Assembly: GCA_000467715.1 (NCBI GenBank)
Contig: AJFK01000490.1
Coordinates: 1-64,000, forward strand
DNA: 64,000 bases
Direction of reading: 5' to 3'
Source of the DNA: Hysterium pulicare CBS 123377
Taxonomy: Eukaryota > Ascomycota > Dothideomycetes > Hysteriales > Hysteriaceae
The position numbers and the translations under genes are program-made. Under the pieces are notes generated by a model. The model made no database searches. It worked only from the letters and a program-made list of their open reading frames with translations, and was not told the DNA's origin. Of the stretch, positions 1 to 11,800 are shown piece after piece. Position 1 is the first letter of the stretch. Each line of letters begins with the position of its first letter.

Positions 1-381
1 CCCCTGGCCCTCCACCACCTACCAAAGACTCGCAAATCACGATCCAGACACTAGCAACCATCAGGACTCAATCGAATACAAGTAATCGTATGTTATTCGG
101 GTATATACAACCCCCTCCCTATTCAAGCCAAGCCAAGCAGCAAGCAATCAAGCAAGCCACAACCCCCAAACCCATCTATCCCAAACCAAATTACACGTTA
201 GCAATTAAGCTCGCAAATCGCCTCCCGCAGCTATTTCCCAATAGCCGAGCCAACAAAAAAACGCCAAATCATGCCATAACCAGAATCTCATAAACCCCCG
301 CAACCCAGAGCTCCAGCTGCAGGTCAAAGGATCCCTCATCTCAAGACAAGATGGATAGGTGGATGTCGCCAGGAGCATCTC
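1..381. other. Intergenic, downstream of the TBC gene
   Basis: No convincing coding sequence is seen here. The DNA is rich in C and A on the plus strand, and the only open frame (90-293) has a low-complexity lysine/proline composition typical of chance. The stretch lies just 3' of the TBC gene, so it probably holds that gene's 3' untranslated region. Confidence 0.5.
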
Positions 382-2981
382 TCACATCTTCTTGCTTTCG
401 ACTTTCCCCGCCTCGTGCAGCGTGTCGAGGATGAATACGCCTGGCTCGCTTACATCCCACACTTCGCCTTCCTTGAGACTTTTCTTGCCCACGACGTTCA
501 AGATATCCTCGACGTAGTGGCCGTAGAGTTTATTCTCCAGCGCCATGAGAACGGCGAGGGCGGCGCGGATGAGAGTCTTGTCGCCTTCGATAGTGTAAAT
601 ATCGAATACCCGAGCCGCGTGCTCGACGGACAGGCAGTCGCAGAACAGGTTGCGGAACATGCGGTCTAGGAAGGTGGAGGGCTCGAGGCAGAGCTCTACG
701 AAGCGGGCGTGGAGGGTGGGGAGCTTGATGGCGAGGTTTTGGAAGGTTAGTTCGTAGACTTTGTGGATTTGACGGTAGTCTTGGAGGAGGAAGACCATGG
801 GGATGTTGCGGTTTAAGATGTTGCAGAGGCAGATGAAGGCGGAGATCTTGTCCATGTTCAGGAGAAGCAGCCCGGCAATATGCTAAGAAAGAGTTAGATA
901 TTGGGTCAAGGGATAAACAGAAGAAAAGGGAGGTCAGCTTACATGAATACCACCAAGATTATTGACATCGTGGCGGTATTGGGTATATGCCAGACAGACA
1001 TCGATAAGGTCGTCATGATGGGGCTGGCCAGGACCAAAGAGATTGAGATTTGGAAAGACCGTCTTCGTGTTCTCCCGGATCAATGCATGGCGACTCAACT
1101 CACTGCTTCGGCGACGATCGTTCTCAGTACGCTCAGCTCTACCTTCCTCAACATCCCGGGCTTTGCTGAGAGCAATATTGAAGGTGGTTGTATTAACGCC
1201 CAAATCGTTGCCAATTGCACGGGCCCAGACAGGTCCGCGTAGCTTCGCTGGTACGCCATCCCACCACATAGCACGGTTGGTCTTGAAGCCCGCGCCATGG
1301 ATCTGATTGTCAAAGTCTGGCAAGATTACTTCCTCGAATCGCTTGGTCTTGAATATCTCCTGACGTTCGCGGGCAGTGATCTGCTCCTTGTGTATCTCCT
1401 CCTCGCGGCTCTCTGCGAATTGGTTAGTTTTTCGGCTACTGATACAAAATTTCAATAGAACCATTGGTAAAGAGGGAGATAGACTTACGAGACTCGGCGA
1501 TTCGCTGCATAATCCGCTGATATTCCTTCAGATGCTTCTTCTCTTCCTTGGGGTCCTTAGGAGGTAACCAAGATGGTCTCGTCCGCGAAAGAAACCTCTC
1601 CTTCTCTTTCGAAGCCTTAAATGGATCTACCAATGGGTCTCCCTTCCGTAATGGCGGAAGGTCAACTGTTGATGTCTTCGGTTTCACCTTGTCCTGTGTG
1701 GGCTTCGGCGATCCTCCTTTCTGAACCCGTTCCTCCTGCTCGATCTCGAACTCCGCCTGGTATTGTTCCAATGCCTCCGTCAATGCCTGAGCGTCAGGGT
1801 CGAGCGTATCAAAGGTTGCTTGCCACGAATGAGTTCTCGCCCTTGTAAGAGGTGGTGTGTTTTCGTCATGGACGGCGGGAGACGGCGAAGCGTTTGAGAG
1901 GTTCGGCGATCGGGTGGAAGCGGCCGAGTGAGGTTGCGGTGTTGCTGAGTAGTTGAGGTTGCTTGGAGGGAACCTAGGCGACGCTTGCGGTGTGTTCGAG
2001 GCAGATGATGCCGATCTCTCCTGCGCAGGCCGAGGAGAGATTGGCACGTTCAAGATGTGTGCGTCTTCAGGCACCTCGTCGTCGTCGTCATCGCATTCTG
2101 CCTCTCGCTCCTTTGCTGTTTTGCGGACCCCCGACTGCCAAGACTGACGTCGCATATTGCCCGAAAGACCTGCGGGCGAGATATCCAGATTGCGAGAACT
2201 ACGGCGCGAGAGTGAACGAGGAGCTGCAGAGAAGACCTGCGGATGTGAAGGAGAAGGCGAACGCGAGCGTCTGCCGTGGATTGGAGGGGTGTGGGAGTTG
2301 GAGAGCGAGGGAGCAGATGGTGAGGTGAAGCCACGGCGGACAGATCTTGTTGCGTTTAATCCAGTCTGCACCGACTGGCCCCTCACCACATTGTTTACCT
2401 GACCCTTTAAACTCGGATAGCGTGGCTTCGCACCGTTTGTGAGATCACGAAAAGTATGCACGGCATGTGGTGTACTTCGGCTACTGCCTATGGAAGAGAT
2501 CGAAGCGCGACCTGTATTGCAGAGACAATCAGCACCCAATTGATGAGGCGGGCAAAGAAGGAGAGGGCAAGGCACCTTGTATGTCATCCAAAGTTATATC
2601 CTCAAAGTGCGAGAGGTCGCTGGGGCCCATCATGTCCGACAGACACGAGGAATGAAAGGACGAGGATTTGGAGGATTTGCTGTTGGTGAGGTCGGGCGGT
2701 GAATCCGGCGTGGCATGGCCCATGGCCAGAGGCGACTCGGTAGAGAAAGTCATGGTGGCCATGGTCAAACGTCGCGGTGGTTTTCTCAGTCTCAACGGTC
2801 GCAACGGGGGCGCAATGGCAGACGGAATCTCCTTCACAGATGACTCTTCCACGAAGGGCTTCGCATGAGCGGCGGCGGGGATCACTGAGTGGAGGTAATC
2901 ATGCTCGGATATGATATAAAGGCCCTTCTCGCAGTGAGGATAGTCGTCTCGACGATGTGGTTGAGCAGGGAGACTCGGCAT
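382..2981 (-). CDS. TBC-domain (Rab-GAP fold) protein, fingers missing
   Basis: Four exons on the minus strand (2981-2576, 2511-1489, 1412-943, 882-382) give a 799-residue protein. Introns are 64, 76 and 60 bases; the first uses a weak donor, GTGCCT, but its phase and branch site fit. The first 475 residues are Ser/Pro/Arg-rich and probably disordered. A TBC domain of the TBC1D12/TBC1D14 type occupies about 528-720, starting with GVPAKLRGPVWARAIGNDL. TBC proteins normally speed GTP hydrolysis by Rab GTPases with an arginine finger (IxxDxxR) and a glutamine finger (YxQG). Here the first reads IRENTKT and the second NNLGG, so Arg and Gln are both absent. A Rab-binding or scaffold role is therefore likelier than classical GAP activity (inference). 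It lies head to tail downstream of TERT. Confidence 0.85.
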
Positions 2982-3494
2982 GATGGGATGGCTGCAATTT
3001 GCGATAGTAGCCCCTGATCGGATCCTGGGGGTCGGCCTGTGCTACCAGGCCCCTGCAAACGGTTGACAGCAGGCGCGAACAGGGCTGTGAGGGTGCAATC
3101 AATATCTGTCAATCAACAAAAGCCTTTATTCAAAATTCAAAAACGAGGGCAGCAGTCCACAGTTGAAGAAATGCAGCAGAGGGGCGATCGGGGTCCGCAG
3201 GCGTCTCTGGAAGCTTGCAGTGTTCGAGCAGGCCAGCACTGAAACTTGAGGTTGGTGTGTGGCTGGTCGATGGCTGCACACGCCGCCTTTCCTATTGCAA
3301 CCATCCCTCGAGTACTCCTTGACATCACGAACCATCCATCCAGGAGAAAATTGCACGCCGCAGCCAATTGCATTCATTCTGTTGCTGACTGGGTGTATGC
3401 TAAGTGTATGCTACATAATCCGGGCTCGATTGTTGGCGGGGGTGGTTGGAGATCCGGTTTAGTTCCCATCACGGATCGCTCCTCACGCGTCACC
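2982..3494. other. Intergenic between TERT 3' end and TBC start
   Basis: About 510 bases separate the telomerase stop codon from the ATG of the TBC gene; both genes are on the minus strand. Several overlapping open frames occur on each strand but none resembles a protein family. The stretch should hold the TERT 3' untranslated region and the TBC promoter. Confidence 0.5.
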
Positions 3495-6400
3495 TCATCT
3501 TGAATCCGGCGGAGCGTGCCCACCCCTGGCGTCGTTCAGCATGCACGCTTCCGCGCAATACTGGCTCGAGACGTGCGACACGGCTGTCAAGCTGCTGTTC
3601 AACCACGCTAGAAGCCCGCCGTACTGAGTCTGCCTCCGCTGAAACACGGCCCGAAAAGCCTCCAAGGCAAGCCTATCCGTGCCCGTTAGATATCGCCCAT
3701 GTTCTGAGACTACCCGTCAAGCCACACGTACCACTGAATTTGACGCCTATTAATTGCGCGTCGTACCCCATCGCTGTTTTGCTTTTCGCGTCTGCGTGTG
3801 CCTCGTTGCAGCATCACGAACGCAAGAGCTATCAGACTATCTACTGTTTCTAGCGGTGGCTGTCAGCAAAGGCTGGCAGGTGGCTGGATCGACAACGCAC
3901 GCTGTGTGCGCTATGCCCAATTGGTGCTGTCTTGATTCGGCTTTGGGAAGACTTACTGATAAGCAGACGAGAGCATGGCCGTCTCGCTTTGGAGAGCACC
4001 CGCATGTATTCAAAGCATCTCACCGCCGATTCGAGGAAGCTGCGGTACAGGTTGGCCAGCACAGTTGGCACCGAGTTGAAGCATGTATCGACAAACATGG
4101 CATGGAGCTGGATTTTGAACCCACTTTACCAATGTCAGCATGCCCTTAGCGAGGAATCGACGCAATCGTCCAAGCGTCCCATTTACCATCGTCAACCTGC
4201 ATTGAATGGTGCAAATACGTACTTGAGAGCTTTGCGATGGAAGGTTTGGCCCGGCACTTTGGCCATGTCCACCGTCAAGGAATCCGCAATGTCTGAAATT
4301 GTTAGTCTAGCCTTCGCGTCAATGCGAAGTCACTTACTCCCTCGACCAAAACGGTCAGTATTCTTGCAAATCTCCAGTGTGCTGGTATCTATCAGAACTC
4401 CACAATATGGAAACCGGGCGCCTGAAGCTGGGTTGCTAATTCGATAGCCATTTTCCATCACCATGTCAAAATTAGCTAGTGATTTCTCAGCCTTAACCGA
4501 AACACCATATTCGGCATGGCCGCGATGCATGACCCGTAGGAATCTCTCAGCATGTTCTTTCCTGATGCTGATGAGTAAGAAATCGTCCAGTAGCCGGAGT
4601 AATAGAGAGTCTGAATCCAAAGCAAAGCCCAAAATGTCTCGCTCGAGCTCAGCGTAAAAGAAGTTGCAAAGTACGCTGGAGAGAACTGAACCCTGTGGTA
4701 TGCCAGACTTCTGCCGGTAGAACTTCTTGCCAATCTTGATAAGATTCCGCTCGACATGCTCTTTGAGGAGCTGCATGAGGTTGTCCTTGGTCTCGAATTG
4801 CTGCAGCCCAGTATCTACAAATACTGTGTTCGACTTCGTCCCGGCAAATTTGTCTCGAACAAGTTTCTCAAATGACGAGACTTCTCCGGCAGCCCTACCG
4901 TGGGGAATGAATCGTTTCACAGGCTCGCGATTTCCGTGTGATCCATCCAAGCATTGCAAATGGCCTAGTGTGCTGATCTCCACATGTCGACCGATCTGAT
5001 ATTCTTCTAGACTTAGCAGGCTTTCCGTCATACTGATTAATCGTTGCTGAGGTATTGTGTCAAAGCACGACTGTACATCGACTTTAGCAAAGTAGAGTTT
5101 TACATCCGACAAGCCACGCTCTTGCAAAGACGACCGGAATGCCGACAACTTCGGAAACAAGTCTCCCACTGAAAAGAGGGAACAGCCAAATCTGCCGGGT
5201 TGAAGTGACTATTTACAAGTTAGCGAGGATCTGAATAGAGCATATCGAGTCTCAGTCATACCTTCTCATAATTTACGACATTGAAAACTGGAGTCATGAC
5301 AGCATTGATACTTCTACCAAGTATCATGACTCCGTTCCTCGTTATCTGCTGCCTCCTTCTCAGATTCGTAATCATTCGAACTCCAGTCTTCTTGGGTAGT
5401 AAGCGAACTTTACTGAAACCAATAGGTCTAGACAACAGCACTTTAGAAGCGCTGTCGCCTGGCAACTCCTCGAACAAGGTCATCTTCAACTTCGACAACG
5501 ATGGTTCGCTAAGCATACGCCATACATCGTGCCGGAAGTAGAACAAGCGATTTCGATGGACATTTGATTCGGTTACGTGGAAATTAGACCGTACCAGGGG
5601 GATGAGGAAGGAATCAATGATCCAGTAGATAAACTCCATGAAGATCTCATTCCGCTTTTCAAAGTCAGTCTTAGCCATTTTAGTCGCCGTTGATTGACCA
5701 GGAGGCTGGAGCCAGGTCAAGCTTGATATCTAAGTAAGTCAATAAACATTCTCCTAACACTATCCCCATAGAACTAAGGCTTACCTGGAGGTTCTGAATA
5801 ACTTGATGTAGTGTAAGGCTTTCGAATCTTCGCATGCAGATGAATTGATCTATCCAGTACATGATAACATGCTTGTTATGACTATCACCCCAGAACCCGT
5901 TCGGTATCACTTTGGCCACAACAGCGCGACAGAACGCGGAAACGTGCGCGGCTGGACTTGCCATGTCTGTGAAACAAGTCTCCTCTACCGTTCTCTGGGT
6001 CGCAGGAGTCGTGGTACTGTCCACTTCGCATTGTGCGGAATTCGCACCCGAGGTACCGCCCAAAGCAGGCTGAAGTGGGTTCTTCCTCCAGTCCGGCTTT
6101 GGGGATAAATCCAATCCCTATCACAGTCAGTTATGCGCGAGCCACAAAGGCAGGGAAGTTACCTCTACTGGACAATAGTGGCGCAGCAACTCCGTGTATG
6201 CGCATTTTTGGTTTAATTTGCGAAGCTTTTCAACCAATGCAACCGTTTCACCTCTCAATCTTTTTGGGACGTGTGTTTCCAATCTTTCCATCTGAGGTTC
6301 CTTGTCAACCTTTTTGGCAGTTTGACGCCAGGATATCTGCTGAATCTCCTTTTCACGCAAAGTATAGTCTTTGAATGGTAATGCCGTATCTCGACCGTCA

Positions 6401-7690
6401 ACCTTCGAAGTGAACACGTTGTGTAACCCGAATTGGCGAGGGAGTATGTACTTCATAATGTGCACTGTATGGCGGTGCTCCTCTCGATTAGGAAACCTGT
6501 TCAAGACATCTATCACATCTCAGCAAAGAACTTTGCTCAATATCGTCGTGTGTCTTACGAATATGGCGCATGCCAAATCGCACTCCCCCTTTCGCGTTCA
6601 CGGCGGCTCTCGCGTAGAGCATTCTGCTCCGAACAAACCGAATGCTGCTCGATTTCCGGGGACCCTCGACAAGTGCGCCGGCATTGTAAATAGCTGATCT
6701 TGCACGTTCATTCGCAGTGGACATCGATGGAATTGATTTTTCCTCCGAAAGGGGTTTGATGTCCGAAATCGGCAATCCTTTATATGTTAACTTACACCAT
6801 AATGTGAGGATGTATTCATTGACAAACCACTCAGTTGGTAATAGTTACCGACTTGTCCCTCCACACAACAGAAAATCCCACAATCTAGAAGCAGATCTTG
6901 CATGATGCGATCTCCACCGGGCCCTAGCATTGGTTGAACATGGCTCCAAAGAGGACCTTTGACAGTATCTACGTTGGCATTAGGGTAATGAGACACGATC
7001 CCCGGAATGCCTGCCGCAGCACTGAGCATGAGACCATTCTGGCCTCTCGCTGAAGCACGTTGAAATCCATGGCAGAGCAGATGTGGAGGTTTGTGAGCCG
7101 AATGGTGTCTTCTGAACAGTAGCCATATCACGAGATCGACAGTCTACGACTTTGTCAGTATTGAAGTTTATGAAGCAGGGCACAAGCCAGCAAGGCAGTT
7201 TTGTATCATGTCTGTTGCAACTAGAGCGCAGTGAACAAGCCAATGGATGCAACTTTCGTACCTCTGACTGCAAGAAGTAACTGGGATTCAGTGTACTGCC
7301 CGTAGTTGAATCAAGCACTTGTTGGGAGAAGCATTCAACATCTTTTATGCGTTGGGATTCATCTCGATTATTGGCCTCGCAGGCTCTGGGGCTCAATCCT
7401 ATCAGGGTCGAATCCAGCAGATGAGCGAGTGCATTGGCAGCATCACGCGTCGTATCAACATCAATAACTGAGTCGCTTAACCCCAATTGTGATATTCGCC
7501 GCCGCCGGTTCTTGGAAGAGGAAGGAAGCCGTGACAGCAAATAATGGCGCAACGTGAGGACGTGAGGGTAGAGGCGTCGCAACACGGGATGGTCGACGCC
7601 GGACGGTGTGGCGAAGGCAGATTGGCTGGAATACGTCTTGGGTCTTTTGGCCGGTCCATCCTCGACATTGGCCTTGCACTTTCTCTTCAT
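3495..7690 (-). CDS. TERT: Telomerase reverse transcriptase catalytic subunit
   Basis: Eleven exons (7690-7262, 7143-6828, 6777-6559, 6509-6163, 6117-5785, 5729-5262, 5208-4338, 4292-4223, 4123-3957, 3849-3732, 3672-3495) join in frame into 1171 residues, a normal length for fungal TERT. The enzyme copies the telomerase RNA template onto chromosome ends. Visible parts: an N-terminal region with VLTLRHYLLSRLP; a telomerase-specific T motif around 589-623 (NFHVTESNVHRNRLFYFRHD); RT motifs 1 and 2 around 649-674; motif A FAKVDVQSCFD with Asp748; motif B' near 865-887 (KSGIPQGSVLSSVLCNFF); motif C LLRLLDDFLLIS with Asp912 and Asp913; motif E FPYCGV; and the C-terminal extension spread over four small exons, ending in WLALEAF...RRQTQYGGLL. 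All three catalytic aspartates are present. Introns are 45-118 bases. The T motif and C-terminal extension separate it from retrotransposon RTs. Confidence 0.95.
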
Positions 7691-8835
7691 GCTGCAGGCG
7701 AATCCGTGTGCATTGTAACGCGTTGTGCGTCAGTGCAAGATAACAGTGGCAGATAACAAGACAATATAGTTAAGATGAAATATATTGTTGCCAGTGTTGT
7801 GATTGCCTAATGTAGCACGCGCACGCTCCACGGTGCAAGGCTCAAGCTCTCTCCCACGTCTCCTAAGCATTTAGTGGTGCAGGGTTTTTGATCGACAGCA
7901 AATCGCAGCATCCCGCGCCGTCTTTCTATCCGCCACCTGGATGATACGGAAGCCTTTCTGGGTACCAGGTGCCGGGGAATTGCACGCACTGGCTGGCAAT
8001 TCACGCCTTGGTCACTGTCCCTGAATGTTGCCTCTGCTACCATTTCACTGTGCAGTCTTAGATGCTATGGGACCGTGATAAATGCTAGATCTGTCGACGT
8101 TGCCCGCCCTAAGCAGTATCTTGCTGCCGTGAGATGATACCTCGCCAATAGCAGTGCCTTCGCACTAAAAGGGCCCCCCAGTGACGTCCTGCTGCGACTT
8201 TTCCACTACTTGACTCCTAGAAAATTCAATCGCTTCAGGGGATCCCCTTCAGCAATCAATTGCTGCTGGCCTGAGGCTTCTTCTACGCTGTGCATCTGGT
8301 TCCGGAACCCTAATCGTCAGCCAATCACCTTCTCGTGTGTATAATAACGGCGTGCGGCCGGCGGAGGAGGCTTGGCTTGTGCCCGTTGATCATCAACGCG
8401 AAAGGCTGCCCTCACCAACGTCAACCTCACTTCGTTGCGACTTCGACGCTCTCGCACTCCTCACGCTCGCGCCACAGGCGGATGCCCTTTCTCTTATGCT
8501 TCTTGTTTACCTCTTACCTCTTCTCCTGATATCGCTCGTCCGGCTGGGCGCGTCCTCTATCAGTCTGAAACACATCATAAGGTTGCTCCTTCAGGCGGTC
8601 TCCCCCCTCCCCACGTTCATTGGTGCTCTTCTTGGGTTTTCTGGTATGAGTTGTCCCTTGCCCACCCCTGCCTCTTGATTCGGATATGCCAAAGCTCAAG
8701 ACACCCCTCGTTGCAGCCGCAGACTGATTGGTTTAGCTTTTCCCTCTAGTTCCTCTTCGCCGCTCGAATCTTGATTCGGCGCGAAGCGTACCCAGTTCGC
8801 AAATTTTGGAACAATGCATTGCTAGCCAGCACACT
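7691..8835. promoter_or_regulatory. Divergent promoter region of TERT and RhoGEF
   Basis: About 1.15 kb separates the TERT start (minus) from the RhoGEF start (plus). Visible candidate sites are CCAAT at 8145-8149, CCAATCA at 8321-8327 (HAP-complex type), a CRE-like TGACGTC at 8182-8188, and AACCCTAA at 8306-8313, which matches the fungal telomere-repeat (telobox) core. From about 8400 to 8800 the plus strand is pyrimidine-rich, as in fungal 5' leaders. Short open frames there (for example from 8335) look like chance or leader ORFs. Site functions are inferred from sequence only. Confidence 0.45.
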
Positions 8836-11800
8836 ATGGAGGAGCCAGAGGACAACCAGCTGCATAACTATGCATACCGCCCCGGCGTGGCTAACTGGCT
8901 CGAATCGACAGCGTTTGCTTCACAGCTGGACGGCTCGAGAGAAGACCCTTCCGAGGGAGACGCCGATGACTTCTATCGCTCATTCCAACCTCCTTCGAGT
9001 GAAGCTACCAAGGATAGTTCGAGCAGTATGACGACAACTCGACAGAGGCAGAACGTCGCCAACGGTGCAACATCGAGGATTCCCGCGTCACGTCCAACCC
9101 CTAAAATTGGTCTTCGATCAGCAACAGGGCCAGTCAGTTCGTCTTCGGCGAATGCAAAGCCTTCTCCATCCCTTCCTCTCGGTACTCGACCTCCTGTGAA
9201 GAGTTTAGTACAGAAGTTCAATCAGTCACCTTCGACTGAAGAAAACGTCGCTCGAAGCCGTCCAACGCGGTCACCCGCAGCGTCTAAATCGACAACGGCA
9301 TTAGCACAGACACCACAGACCTCGACTTCGACGTCTCAATCGGCTCGACCGATGAAAGAGGCATCATACGGCACTTACAAGTTCAATAATCTCAAACCTC
9401 GCGAGCGACCACAGCCGGCACCTGCTTCTCCAGCCAGTGTACGTCGGACAAATGGAGGGAGGTCAAGCATAGATGCTCCGACCGCATCCTCTAGGGCAAA
9501 ACAAACCTCGCCTTTCAAGCCTCAGAAGCAGACACCGAATACGATACGCCAACCGTTTTTTGGTGAGGTGATAGGAGATTCGAACGACGCCCTGAGTCCT
9601 GGATATGGGATTCCCGACATCGATCGATCTCGTCGTGGTTCTGAGTCTAGTGTGCTGCCAGCCGGTGGTATTACAGGACACTCAGAGGCTCATCCTGACT
9701 TGAAGACTTACGATCTGCCACTCTCATCCACTCATGGGGCTGTCATACCTCCAGATCGAATGACTTCCGCTAGTGGACACGGAAGATCTCGAAGTAATCT
9801 GACTGCATCGCCTGTCAGAGAGGACTCTTCACATATTGCAAACCGCTCTCCAACGGATAATCGGCGGCGGCGAGCCTCTCCTCAATCAAAGATACCTTTA
9901 CCAAAGCGACGCCCAAGCACTGCTTCCGACTCGAGTTCGTCGATACATTCGTCATCTGCCCAGGCGAGATCGGTTCGGGCACTTACACCAGCCAAGTCCA
10001 GATATGGCGTCTCTGCGAGTAATGAGAACTCGCCGCGTCGGCAGGGGAAGGCGCCACCCGTTGTCACACTTTCCGCTAAACGATATGGCGCAAACCCCCC
10101 AAGAGGTTCAAGCAACGGTGCCACCTTGGCAGCGGTCATTAAAGCCCCTCCGCCACATACGTCTCCTCGGCTTCGGAACTCGAGGGAGAGGCAGACGTTG
10201 TCAAAGGAATCGCCCTCCTCTCCTTCCAGTGCACAGAACAACGCTAGTCATCCTACTACGAACAGTCCTTCCGATGTTCCAGTACATGTTGTTACTGATC
10301 TTAATGGTGCCGATGCTGTTGATTCAACTCCGAGCATATCGCAGGAGCATATTGATTTCATCAGTAGCACACAAAACAATGATGAGAGCATCACTGACAA
10401 TGCCAACACGAACAGCCTTTCTTCCAATGAGTCTCCAGAGCACGAGCACGGTTATGGTGCCGCTGTCGAAGCTCCGCAGTCTCTGACCTTGAACACTTTG
10501 AACTTACTCCCGCCACAAGAGGCGGAACCGTTGACATCCACAACTGAATTTGAAGATGAATCTCCAGTATTAGGCATGCCGGGCGGTTTCGCAATGACGC
10601 CTCCTACCACACATGACACACCTCCTCACATCTTTGATGAAGGAGCAAATGCCCAGAGTCACGAGAGATCGAGTTCAGCCCCTAAAGCAACTGATATACT
10701 GTCTCCTCAGACCTTTCGCCAACTTTATGAAGGCCGCCAAGCGATTCTAAACGAAATGGAGCATATGGGCGAGCAAAATACGTATCAGCATGAGCAGAAA
10801 GAGTCGGTAGTAGGTGGTCCGTCCGAGTTCAATGTACGAGAGTCCATTCCTATTATGTTAAGAGATACGCCCATGATGGATCAACATAGAGGTCATTGGC
10901 AAGTTCCCAATGCGACGCAACGGATAAACTTAGGTTCACAAGTTTGGCGCACTGAGCCGCTCGATTCTTCTGGGTCAATTGCATTCTTGCATGAAGAAGA
11001 TTCTCCCATCGATCCGTTCGATAACCGCTCATCTGTGAGACCGGATGATTCCATTAGTGTCGCGTATCGACGGAATAATGACACTTCGACTCCGCCGCAG
11101 TGGACGCCATCTATGCCTGTGATGGCTGAACATGACGGTTTAACTCTTGACAGTGAGGCATACAGTGTGATCAATAAGGTGTTAGAGCACTATCACAACT
11201 CTACCGTTGTCACTCCTCAAATGGCGCATGGATTCCAGCAAGAGGTGCAAGCCGTTTCGCCAGCTCTGGCCCAACATAAGGATTGGGATTCGAAAGAGGC
11301 CACCGAAACTTATCTGGCTCGGTTGCTCAGTGATGCGAATGTGTCTCAAGAACAAAATCCGGAGCGTACGTCACCTGCTGCTGGTGAGGAAGAGAAGGTC
11401 AACCAGGTGTTCTCCTCCCATAACTCTGGTGATATTGACGATTCCTCCGATGTCGAGTATACTGGTACGGCGATAATATACACGCAGCCTCGACGATACT
11501 CGCAGGAGTCGGCTACAACGACGATATGGGACAATGGCAGCCGGCCCGACAGATCCACCGAAGCACGTGATCAAACATCTCTTGGCGCCCGAAGTGAAAT
11601 TCAACAACAGGAGCGGGCCTATCGACCCATTCCACCACCCAAAGAGTGGCATCAAATTGTCAGTACCGACTCTGTGCACAGCACTGTCGACTATTCATCT
11701 CTTCGCCTCCGTGAGAACGAGCCTGCTCGCACACCCGTGCCAAATCAGCTCCTCCTCCCGGAAATCCAGGGCGCTGGAGAAGGTCTGGGGCTTGCAATTC

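Noticed and set aside
4330-5720. Reverse transcriptase motifs as a retrotransposon
   Set aside because: The T motif, the telomerase-type motif spacing, the C-terminal extension and the intron-rich structure identify the host TERT gene; there are no flanking repeats, integrase or Gag-like frames.
8335-8749. Overlapping plus-strand frames just upstream of the RhoGEF
   Set aside because: They lie in a pyrimidine-rich 5' leader, are open in all frames and lack family similarity; they may be leader ORFs but not separate genes.
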